NCBI RefSeq assembly: GCF_016086655.4
Contig: NC_052131.2
Location: 10,895,940-10,959,939, forward strand
Length of the DNA: 64,000 nucleotides
Origin: Lepeophtheirus salmonis
Taxonomy: Eukaryota > Arthropoda > Copepoda > Siphonostomatoida > Caligidae
Reading direction: 5' to 3'
Positions 13,759-23,589 of the stretch are shown piece after piece; positions within the stretch are counted from its first letter, which is position 1; each line of letters begins with the position of its first letter. The notes under the pieces were generated by a model. It did not search any database and had not been told where the DNA came from. It was given only the letters and a program-made list of their open reading frames with translations. Position numbers and translations under genes: made by a program.

Positions 13759-14198
13759 AAGGGTGATTCAATACGAGCAGTTTTTGGATTGTAGAAATAA
13801 AACACATAAAATATTATATTATGGTCAAAACTTTATTATGAACCGAAAAAACAATCCTTTTCAATTATTTCTAGAAAATAATACCTTTCATATGTTGGCC
13901 GCAGCTGACCTTTAAATTGTCCATTCTTTCGTGCCAATTTTCGATGACGCGTTCGAGCATTGTGACCGGAATCTCACGAATAACTGTTCAATATTTGCTT
14001 CCAATGCTTCAATCGTCGCTGGTTTATCCACATAGACTTTTGTTTTTACGTAGCCCCAGAGAAAAAAGTCCAAAGGTATGATATCACACGATCTTGGTGG
14101 CCAATTCACAAGGCCAAAACGTGAAATTAATTGCTCACCAAAATGATGTCCCAATAAGTCCATTGTTACACACGCTGTGTGGCAAGTTGGAACTTGTT
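13759..14198 (-). pseudogene. IS630/mariner-type transposase, 3' half with terminal repeat
   Basis: The minus-strand frame includes TCHTACVTMDLLGHHFGEQL, then NWPPRSCDIIPLDFFLWGYV, then KTKVYVDKPATIEALEANIE, and ends near the fragment LRPTYERYYF. This is the C-terminal half of a mariner/IS630 superfamily transposase. The Asp of PLDFFLWG is the third catalytic residue. The QQDGA block with the second Asp has become QQVP and is lost. The plus-strand left edge reads TA (13757-13758) then AAGGGTGATTCAATACGAGC, as expected of a terminal inverted repeat end. The open frame runs on to 14409 only because it passes into an unrelated element; the true homology stops at about 14198. Confidence 0.75.
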
Positions 14199-14919
14199 GT
14201 TTACAACCGTCGGAACGACTGTTGGCTTGGGGATTACCAGAGGAGTTCAAGAGTATGTTCTGTACTAAACATCCGGCCCAAACAATGGTCCTGGGGGTCG
14301 TGGCGTCTGACGACAAGAAGATGCCTCCCTGCTTTTTTACGGCTGGAAGAAAATTGACCAGGATACCTAGTACAAGGTGCTGAGGGTTCACCATACTGCC
14401 ATGGATCAAGGCTACCTACCCAGAGGATAACTATGTGTGGACCCAAGATGATGTACCTTCACACACATCGGCCAAAAGCCAGAAGTTCTGCGCCAACAAC
14501 ATGGCTGATTTTTGGCCCGATGACATGTGGCCATAATCTTCTCCGGATTTGAACCCATTGGACTTTGCTGCGTGGGCACTTTGGAGAGGGAGACTAACCG
14601 AACATCTCAACCGAACGTAGGCACTTTGGAGAGGGAGACTAACCGAACATCTCACCCGAACGTGGACTCCCTGAAGGCCACCATTGTGAAGGAGTCGAAC
14701 AACTTGTCTGAGAAGTTCATCATCAACTCCTTCAAGGATTTCCGCCGCCGTGTGGAGGCTGTGATTGCTAATGAGGACTGCCATATTGTGCAAACATGTT
14801 CATAAAGGTCGTGTCTCAATGTTTTGTAAAAAAAATTTCAAAATTATTTGTCAAAAATTAAAATTTTTCACCTTTTTCTAAAATCAGTACTTCAGCCCAC
14901 GTTTTGCTTCCGAACCCTG
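14199..14919 (+). pseudogene. Mariner transposase, 3' half with terminal repeat
   Basis: Plus-strand reading begins YNRRNDCWLGDY (just after the first catalytic Asp in this family). It continues CTKHPAQTMVLGVVASDDKK, MPPCFF, YPEDNYVWTQDDVPSHTSAK (second catalytic Asp in the QD block) and ADFWPDDMWP, a stop, then SSPDLNPLDFAAW (third Asp, DD34D type). The C-terminus reads FIINSFKDFRRRVEAVIANE and ends at TAA 14803-14805. The 3' terminal repeat ends ACGTTTTGCTTCCGAACCCTG at 14919, followed by TA (14920-14921). The 5' 60 percent is missing at the breakpoint with the opposite-strand fragment. One 45-bp stretch is duplicated in tandem. Confidence 0.85.
14572..14661 (+). repeat. 45-bp tandem duplication inside mariner remnant
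   Basis: Two adjacent 45-base units (14572-14616 and 14617-14661), both containing GCACTTTGGAGAGGGAGAC, differ at only a couple of bases. The length is a multiple of three, so 15 codons after the PLDFAAW block are duplicated without changing frame. Confidence 0.95.
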
Positions 14920-17900
14920 TAATATTTCAAATTCTGGCATTCCCTTTTTTTATTTGTATAATTATTTTTTGGAAGTAGTCTGTTTTATGCAATGGGATTA
15001 CAAACTTTTCGGATTTTCATCTGTGTAAAGAAAAGAAAAAATGAATCGTATACAAATTTTTTATTTATTTATTTGAAAACCTTTACTTCTTTGAAAAGTC
15101 ATCTTTTTTACTAAATAAATATTTCAACAATTTTTACTACACCATGATCTCAGACTCTGTTTATTATGGAATTAGTGGCGGCATAAAAAATACTTTTAAA
15201 AGTTCACATCTTTATTGTGTGTATTGTTTTGCCCATGACGGTATCTTCCACATTTCTGAGTTATGATTTTTTTAAATATTGCTTTAATTGATTAGATCTA
15301 GTTGAACCAATTAATTATAAGTAAGTATTATAGTATTGTAATTACTTAATTTGAGATGGGAAATGTCATTGAAATCAATATACCGTGAATTGACCTAACG
15401 CAAATTGAGTTCAAATGCCTCATGCAAAGTTATCCACTTAGCTACGTAGCTCCAAGGAAAATGTTCCTTTACCTATAATACAACACAAAAATGGTAATTT
15501 TCTTTTATGCCGTAATCAAATTTATGAACTTGCAATTAAATCGGTAGATATATTAGTTTTGTGACAACACTAATTTTATTCCTTTCTCGGTAGTTCCTAT
15601 GATACGCTACTTCAGTTGAAAAAATATAAATACCTGATTGGTTTTATTAATGTTTTGATATAATATGCTAACTTATTTCAAATATAGATCAGGTTTTCTT
15701 ATTCATTCCAAGAAATTAATTTTGTAAAAACGTTAGTTTATGTAAATAAAAGTAAATTTATTTCAATTGTTCAAAATGTACAAACTATTATTTATTTTGT
15801 CAACAATTATAAGTAAATTATATCATGTTATTTGCTTGAGGTGTTTAATTTAAGTATGTTAAAAAAAAATTAACAAATATTTTATTTTAACAAATTCTAC
15901 TATTTATTTTGTTTTTTTCAGATTCAGTTTGTAAATATATGATTTTAATAAAATAGTTTTATTTCTAGAAAGACAGATTTGTTATTAATTCTTTCATTAA
16001 AAAAAATTACAATTGACCAAATGAAGAAACCATTTTTTCGTTTATATATGTAAGTTATTGCAAATATAAAATTAATAATTAGAAATAAATTTCGAAGTAA
16101 TTTTCTCAATAAAAGAATATTTTATACAAATAGTAGAGTTTTTCTCTAAAGTAATATATTGCATAACTATTCATCACTAATCATTACTGCAACACCAATT
16201 TAAGCAAGTTGACCCAAAAAATATATAATCATCAAAATTGATATTTCAGCTAAACTACCATGATCTAGTTCATGAAACAGGTGCAAAAAGTTGAATATTT
16301 TGTTTTGAAGTAGTGGTAAGATAACACAAATTTTGGGTATTTTCGACCTAATTACTCTAAAAACACAGCAAATATCAAATGTGTATTAAATCTTTATTAA
16401 AAAGACATCTCAGTTTTAAAATAAATTGAAGTAATTTTTTGATAATTTTATTTAAATTTTTTTGAATATTTTTTTTTTTTCAAATGGATATTCATTTCTT
16501 AACATATTTGATTGTGATAAATTAATATATTTTAGATTCTTAAATTGCACCCTTTGTAATACATACCATTAGAAAATATTTAATATTTTTGTATATAAAT
16601 AATATATTTGAATGTTTGGATATATTTGTAACATTTATCATTTTATAAAAACCAAAATTTTATAAAATACGTTTTTTATCATGTCTATATTTTTAAGACT
16701 ACCTATATCAAGTGAATAGCTTAACCAGAAATTTGTTTAATAAATAAAATCTTTCATAACTTAGAAAAATAAAAATTGCCATTTAAAAAAAAAAAATAAA
16801 CCCTTAAATTATTTTACCAACGTATCAATAAAATATTCATATTTTAAAACTAATAAATAACCATATCAAATCCACATAACTCCACGGAAGCTCATTTAGG
16901 TCAACATATATTTTACCAAGAAAGTAGTCAAATTTTTTATTTTGAAAAAGTTGTAAAGATGCCAAGCAACTAAGTTTAATTTATAAATTAAAATTTCAAA
17001 AATCTGAAGAACTTCAAAAAATTCTTCAATGATGACTTAATATTATATATATATACATATTTAAGTATCAATGAGATGTTAATTTCTAACTTTCCTTCCT
17101 ATTAAATATAAATGATGTGTCTCATATATATTTTATTTTGAGAAGAGTACATTAATATATACTTTTTGATTTTAACTAGGATCGATTTCCTGTAAGGACA
17201 ACTTCCCAAAAATATGTACGATATATCTATTATATTGAATAATAAATTATTTAATACAATGGAAATGATATTTAAAAAATATTGTTCATACTCTCTTAGC
17301 TGTACTGATTTATAAAAGATCAATATAGTATTATTTTGATTATGTAGGTAAATTATTTTGTTAAGTTATATTTTTTTTATTAATTAGGATCATTTATGAT
17401 CATCATATACTTAATTGTTTTTTGAATGAATTTATATATATCTGGTTTCTGTGTCACAGGTTTTTCAACGAAGAAAGTTTCTGTTTTCCTCGTCAATTTT
17501 CATTTTGAAAAAGTAGTCGACCTTGGCCTTAGTTTTAGACCTCAAAAATTTTATAGTTGAGAGTAATAGAGATCAAGTTCCATTTTGACTTTCCAGACAA
17601 AAGATCTATCTGTCAAAAAAACAGCAAGCAACGTTCTACCTGTGCACACTCAGTTGTCACTGTCCTCAAAGTTTGTTAAAGTAGTGGTTGCAAGATATAT
17701 ATTATTGAAGTTATGATTTTTATAACACATGGCCAAAATAACCTAATCATTCTTGGCTATAAATATCGATAAACAGTAAAAGTAATTTCGAACGCCATAT
17801 GGCATAGACGCACTTCCTGTTGATTATTACTTCAAACTGCATGTTGAATTGAATACATGTAGAGAGTGTTATAGGAGTGTGGAGCCAATGAAAGTAGCTG

Positions 17901-18774
17901 TTGGTCAGGTATAGATTGAAATGTAAGTTATGGGTAAATTTATGGGTCTTTCTGTAAAAGAATTATCACCATTGTAACAACTGATAAAAAAGCTGAAAGA
18001 TTTGAAAAGAGAAGAGTATAAAATAATATTTGTGTAACATTTTCTATGATAAATATATGTATATTAACAATTCATTTATAATATGTAAACTGTGTGATTT
18101 TTTTATTTTACCAACTAAATAGTTTTTTTCAATCTTGTTTCAACGAAAAAAATGATTTTATTTATATGTCTTTTGTTCAAATACCTCAAAATTATACCAA
18201 TAAAAGAAATGTAGGCAATAAAAAATAGTAAATAGTTGTTAAATTCTTAAGTCATTTAGTTTATCAAATCTAAAGATATAGATGCTTAATGGTCCTTGAA
18301 ATCGAATTTTACATATTGAAAGTTTGTTAAAAAGTCGTTTATATCAGTAACATTTAATCGAATTCGTCTCCATTGGAAACCTCTTCAGAAATAATACTAT
18401 AATAATATTCTTAAATTTTCAAACTTTCAAAAAACAAAAGAAAAAAAACATTAAAATTTATAGTTAGGATATTTAAAATAATATATTGGAGTAGAATAAC
18501 ACATTAATAATAAAATATCGAAATATATTCTGTTTCCATGCAGTGAAACAACACTTTGGTGGTTGGATTGGAAAAAGTCGATGATCTGATGGTTTAAATT
18601 TTAAAGAAGACACACTTAAAATAGTGAATTAATTGACTGATTTGTAGATTATGCTTACTTATACAAGCACATATTACTTGTATTTAGTCTGAAATAATTT
18701 CTGAGGTGTTATAATTAACAATGCACTATTGTTTTCGAGAACCAAAAAGTTATGTAGGCTGGTGTATTAATTTA
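14920..18774. other. AT-rich spacer, no gene seen
   Basis: Almost entirely A/T-rich with homopolymer runs. The frame 17102-17323 (minus) is low complexity. The only structured item is a tRNA-like stretch on the minus strand near 15385-15455 (see findings). Confidence 0.55.
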
Positions 18775-18789
18775 CATTTAAGGAGACAA

Positions 18790-18990
18790 ATTGGCCAAGA
18801 AGCAAGAAAATTATCTTTGATTACACCTAAGTTTTCCCCAAGTTTTACTACAGCGCTTTTGGGGAATATCTACCAATTAGGATTGCATTAGTAACGTCTT
18901 TTTGAGGTTGGCAAGTTCACCTAATGCAGCTGTGACATATTTTCAAATCTCACAGCCTTTACTGTATTTTTTTTAAATTTCATTATTCAT
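18790..18990 (+). pseudogene. Possible Ty1/copia-like RT scrap (doubtful)
   Basis: With frame changes, the plus strand reads LITPKFSPSF and then PIRIALVTSF, a stop, and GWQVHLMQL. The order resembles the copia RT entry block, where TFSPVV is followed by an IRxxLxLA helix and GWxxHQMDV. The catalytic Asp of the MDV motif is not present. The match is short and frame-shifted, so it could be chance. Confidence 0.3.
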
Positions 18991-19399
18991 TTATTTTTAA
19001 TTCAAGTGTTAGCTCAATTAGTAAATTCTTTTCATTTTTGGAAGTGTGAGTGCGTGTAAATAATTTGAAAGTTAAATCTATTTGAGGGTAAGTTGGCCAA
19101 CGTTAGTTTGAAAAAATAAAAAATACAAACAAAAAAATCCATTGAAATATTTAAAAATCCCTCAATCGTAAATACTAATTATAGAAATTTAAATTTACTT
19201 GCTAATTTTGTTTATTATTTGTTTTCTAATACATTTTTATTTTTAATATTACGTAGGTAATTTCTTATTTCCTGCCCCTTTTTGATAAAGTATATCTTGT
19301 TAAGTATATTAGTCATATCAGATCGTACAATATAGTGTTGTGAAGGTGCGAGTATATACTACCAAAACTTTTGGAGAATATTTTGCTTGGCCAGTTCAG

Positions 19400-19870
19400 T
19401 TGTGAATGATTGTGCGTCGAGTCTGGATTACTCAAAGGAAGAAATTAGCCATATTTTATATTTTTTCTACTTGAATGGGAAAAACGTCTCGAAAGAGATC
19501 AAGAATATTTGCAATATACACGAGGCCGATACCCTTTCGGTATGTAACTTGGTTATCAAATAGAAGCAGCCAACAAGATATCACCAATACACAATTAGCC
19601 GCAAACCTCTTTAATGACGTGCCAGGAGCTCTGGAAGATCGGATGGAAAGTAATTATGCATCCACCCTACAGTCCCGAATTGTAACCAAGTGACTACTAC
19701 CTATTCCTGACTGTGGTCAATGCGCATTGGGGTACTAATTAGTTGTCAATATAGGCTTGTATAAATTGGGTTTCCCAGTGTTTTGACAATAGGGACAAGG
19801 ACTTGTACAAAGAGGATATTATGAAGCTGCAATCTTGTTGGAAACAAGTTTTTAAACAGAATGGGGTATA
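19400..19870 (+). pseudogene. Mos1-type mariner transposase with internal deletion
   Basis: Near 19423 the translation LDYSKEEISHILYFFYLNGK gives the N-terminal HTH start typical of Mos1-like mariners. After about 19560 the sequence jumps towards the C-terminus: CQELWKIGWKVIMHPPYSPE (about 19622-19680), a stop, then PSDYYLFLTVVNA (third catalytic Asp in PSDY), ending KEDIMKLQSCWKQVFKQNGV (about 19815-19865). The two regions normally lie about 250 residues apart, so most of the DNA-binding and catalytic domain has been deleted. The 72-codon frame 19475-19693 crosses this join out of frame and is not itself a protein. Terminal repeats were not resolved. Confidence 0.75.
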
Positions 19871-20104
19871 TTTGGTATAAATGGTCTGATTGTATCACTT
19901 CTTATCAAGTATTGAAATAAAGCGAACAATACTAAATTAATTTTTTTCCCAAAATCTATTATAAATCTATAATTAAATATAGAACATATAGAAATTATTC
20001 CAAGGTTACTTATTAATGAAAAAATTCCATAAAAATTATTTAAGAAAAGCTTTTTATTTGAATAAAAAGACCCATATTTATTTTCCAATTAATTTGCTAA
20101 TTAA
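19871..20104. other. Short AT-rich spacer
   Basis: Separates the deleted mariner from the BEL/Pao relic. The minus frame 19852-20088 is low complexity. Confidence 0.5.
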
Positions 20105-21289
20105 TAAAGTGTTTTACGTGCTTGTCGAAATTGTATATTCCGTTTTATCTAAATTAGACTTTCCCAGGCCCCTCTTTGATTAGGTGCTCTAGGTGGTATA
20201 ATATTTCAAGTAATGTCAAATTTAGATGTTGAAATAATTAGTTTGTGTTTGTTTAGTCTCATATATTTCTCGATAGATTTATGCGGGATAAAACTTGGTT
20301 GCTTAACTTCTTCAGATAACTCAATAATATTAGTCAAACAACCTCCAACACAAATAATATTTTAGATATTATCCATAAAAGGATTAAATTAAACAATCGA
20401 TCTTCTTTAGTATAACTATTATCACTATAAATTCGAAAAACAATCTTTTAAAATATTTCATTTGTGCATCCCTTATTGTGATTATCTTTCTTGCTTCGGG
20501 ATCTTCTGAAAAAATAGCCCCAGTTAAACAATCCATTTTACATTTAAAAAAATACTTAAATCTACAAAATCATGTAACTTCTTGAGTTAAGCAATTCAAA
20601 GTCGAAAAATATTCGATATTCTATTCAGTTCACAATTTTTGTTAATTTCAATTGGAACATGAAATGTGTTTTTCTTTTCTTCTGCGTAGACATTAATTAC
20701 TATATCTTGATTAATTATTAAACATTTCTACCAATAACATTTAATTAATCGCTACCATTCCAGGCCTTGTCTCCATAATTTTGTATCCTTTCTCCATTAA
20801 TCCTCTACTTACCAAATATGCTTGGTTTTGAATACGAGGAACATGCATCCATTTGTATGAGGAATTATTTGATAAATGCTTGCCTCACGAGTAGTCTTAT
20901 ACAGTTTCGATCCTGCTGAATCACACTATAACCAAAACCATACTATACTCATATCAGTCCATGCACATTGTTTTACATAAGAAGGTAAAAAATGTTAAAC
21001 AATTTTAGATAACTAACTCCCTCCGTGCAATACTAATTTGTTTTAAAGGTTTCAATTTAGTCTTACTAACAGAGAAATGAATCTGTATATCATCTTAATT
21101 CGAAATAAGAAGATATCTATGGCCTCATATCCTTTATTCGAAGCGTCGCATAATCTACTAAAACTTTTTTCTGCAACTACCTAGAGACTATTTTATATTA
21201 TGAATTCACTGGTATATAATTAGCTTAATGATAATAAGAATTCATTTGCTCAATGATGTTTGTAGTACCTGTTAAATTATTATAATTAT

Positions 21290-21445
21290 AACTTAATTTT
21301 ATTACACTTTATTTTTCTCCTACTAGAAGCACACTATATCTTTACACTACATAGCAATGGTAATTAATAACAAAGAAGTCGATGCCGTACTGATGACAAC
21401 AAATGAAAGTGACGCCTTTAAAAATAGTTATAGGTCTCCGAACAT
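21290..21445. repeat. Direct repeat, copy A (partner at 23425-23575)
   Basis: Shares AGAAGCACACTA, AAAGTCGAT/GAAGTCGAT and TGATGACAACAAATGAAAGT in the same order and orientation with 23425-23575, at an estimated 75-80 percent identity by eye. It lies inside the BEL/Pao relic, between RT and RNase H. It could be an LTR fragment or a separate small repeat. Confidence 0.8.
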
Positions 21446-21674
21446 ACCTCCCGGGATGAGCAACTCCGATGAAATTATCATTAGCAGGCAAAATAAGATA
21501 TACATAGCCTATTTGAAGGTCTATCATAATCATACCATTTGAGAGACCAACATTCACTATTACTTTGCTATTTTCTCTATTCGAAATGCTTTCCAATATT
21601 AAGTTTCAATAAATCTTGAACTAAATTTCTTGCGTCTTCTATTGTATCCCCCAAGTCAAAAGATCATCCACATA

Positions 21675-22759
21675 AACTGGTCCTCAAAACAACTCATACC
21701 CCTGTTCATTTTTTGTGATGAAATTAATGCATTTTTGTCAAGTTGATTTCACATGTACCAACAAGTGAAATAATGGCATCAACATACAGTTCAAGGAACT
21801 TTTGATTTCAAGGGTATTTTATTGATGGATAACCAAAAAATGCAAATTTCAAAAATATTCATACCTGTGGCAATAATGTTAATGAAAATGAGTCAAGCAT
21901 GTTTATCTTTTATCATAAGTTCTTTGAAGATATCATAATAGAATAAATACCTCTTCTGATGACCAAATGTTAAACAAGATAAGAAATAACAACTTTCCAG
22001 AAGAGTATAGATAGTGAAATAGTCATCTTGTCACACTCCATTTTTTGGTCATCATGGTCAAGAGCTAAGTGAGGACCTGTGTAAACATTGATGGTGGTAG
22101 CATAATGCTATGGGGATACTTCTCTTCCAGTGGCACAGGGAACTTGTCAAGGTCCAAGGAATCAAGAAGAAAGAGGACTACATCAAGATCCTTGATGAGA
22201 ATTTATAGGAGTCTTCTAAGAAACTCCTCCTTTTCCACAATTGAACATAACAGCAGGATAATGATCCAAAACACAATTCTAAGGTAGTGAATAAATGGTT
22301 CAAAGATGACAATTTTAACACTCTAGAATGGCCGAGTCAAAGTCCAGACTTGATTCCTATTGATAATTTGTAGCGAGATTTGAAGATATGAGTGATATTT
22401 AGGAAATCGACCAACCTAACCCAGCTTGAGGCCTTTGCAAACGGAGAGTGAGCCAACATTCCACTGTACACATGAAGAAAGCTTGTGGAATCGTACAAAA
22501 ATCGTCTAGAAGCAATTATAAAAAACAAAGGATATGCTTTTGATTATTAAAAAAATATGGAGGATAGGGTATGAATAATTATGAACATATTATTTTTTAG
22601 TAATTTATCAATAACCAATGAAATTAAAAGTTCCTTGTATTGTATATCGTTATCATCCATTCACATCTTGGTCACATATAATTAATACAAAAACTTGACA
22701 AAATGCATTATTACCATCACAAAAATTAATAAGGGTATGAATAATTTTGTGGACAAGTG
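21675..22759 (+). mobile_element. Tc1 element inserted in BEL/Pao RT, 5' part deleted
   Basis: TA target duplications at 21673-21674 and 22760-22761 flank long inverted repeats. Left TGATGAAATTAATGCATTTT with GTCAAGTTG (about 21717-21750) pairs with right AAAATGCATTATTACCATCA (about 22700-22720); left CTGGTCC pairs with right GGACAAG. The plus strand encodes the C-terminal half of a Tc1 transposase: GGSIMLWGYFSSSGTGNL (about 22092-22145), EDYIKILDENL, QQDNDPKHNSKVVNKWFKDD (second catalytic Asp, about 22252-22310), then LEWPSQSPDLIPIDNL (third catalytic position, Asp here; Tc1 usually has Glu in PIENLW), ending NRLEAIIKNKGYAFDY at about 22548. The N-terminal DNA-binding domain is missing, and stops plus one frame shift occur. 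About 1.1 kb against about 1.6 kb for intact Tc1. Confidence 0.9.
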
Positions 22760-23424
22760 TACATACCGTTTATGACTACATTGGATGAATTTATAAACAT
22801 TTCTTTACCTTGTTTAGTATTCCATTGTACAGCTGATATTGATAAATGAGCAGCAGTTGATGTCCCGAATACATGCCTAGTTTGACATTATCCCGAAATC
22901 GGATTTCCCTTCTTTCTTGCCAAAAGAAACGTAATAAATTTTTTTCTTCATCAGGCACAGTAACTTGGCAATACATCCTTGTAATGTCTGATACCAAAGC
23001 AACCCTACCATACCACTATTTAAATAAATGATCAACCAAATTCTGCTGTTTCTGGGGAACTACGTAGATATAATTTTTCAACGATATCCCATGTTTTGAT
23101 TTCATTGACACATCGAAAAGAACCTCTAATTTTGTCGTCGACAAATATCCACTCACAGCGAAAGTACAACCTGTCATTACAAAAGTTAAAATATTTTCAT
23201 CCTAACATTGACCAGTATTTTGAAATTTATTTTGTACTTCAAGGTTTCATATTCCTTTATCATGGATTTTTTCACACTTCTTATAAACCCTCTTGGATGC
23301 TACTAATATCGGAGCAATCCAAATTTGTTTCTATACCAAACTTAATCAATTGGATCACCTATCCGGCTTGAAGGACTATGTTTTAGTTTTTATTTACTTT
23401 CCTTTAATGTTGGGCTAAACTTTA

Positions 23425-23575
23425 TTTTATTACAATTATTTTAACTCTTATAGGAAGCACACTACATTTTTACATTATATAACAATAATTAATAATAGCT
23501 ACAAGAAAGTCGATACCATGCTGATGACAACAAATGAAAGTCACCAAATACACATTTAAAAATAGCTATATTTTC
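23425..23575. repeat. Direct repeat, copy B (partner at 21290-21445)
   Basis: Lies immediately upstream, in the minus sense, of the RT part of the BEL/Pao relic. Contains GGAAGCACACTAC and GCTGATGACAACAAATGAAAG. The minus-strand reading ends near AATAAA-like sequence in both copies, which would suit an LTR, but no TG..CA termini are clear. Confidence 0.75.
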
Positions 23576-23589
23576 CAAAAAGTACCATT

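Larger units (their letters stand above)
20105..23400 (-). pseudogene. BEL/Pao LTR-retrotransposon pol relic (RT-RNase H-integrase)
   Basis: Minus-strand translation, with many stops and frame changes, follows BEL/Pao pol order. RT, about 23210-22795: TTKLEVLFDVSMKSKHGISL (usual KLRVVFDAS..GVSLND), then VALVSDITRMYCQVTVPDEE with the first catalytic Asp, then IRFRDNVKLGMYSG. RT catalytic box at the Tc1 insertion: NGM before and VDDLLTWGDT after the split Tyr codon. RNase H, about 21165-21010: CDASNKGYEAIDIF, KTKLKPLKQISIARRELV; then MHVPRIQNQAYLVSRGLM near 20850-20795. Integrase: LTNIIELSEEVK (zinc-binding N-terminal part, about 20340-20305) and IIPPRAPNQRGAWESL (about 20205-20160). Gag, protease and LTRs are not identified. 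Dead copy, interrupted by Tc1 and by a repeated segment between RT and RNase H. Confidence 0.85.

Noticed and set aside
14234..14793. Minus-strand frames 14234-14446 and 14431-14793
   Set aside because: Antisense shadows of the plus-strand mariner remnant; the apparent repeat in the second is the 45-bp tandem duplication.
22791..23371. Plus frame 23096-23371 opposite the BEL/Pao RT
   Set aside because: Antisense shadow; the minus strand carries clear RT motifs.
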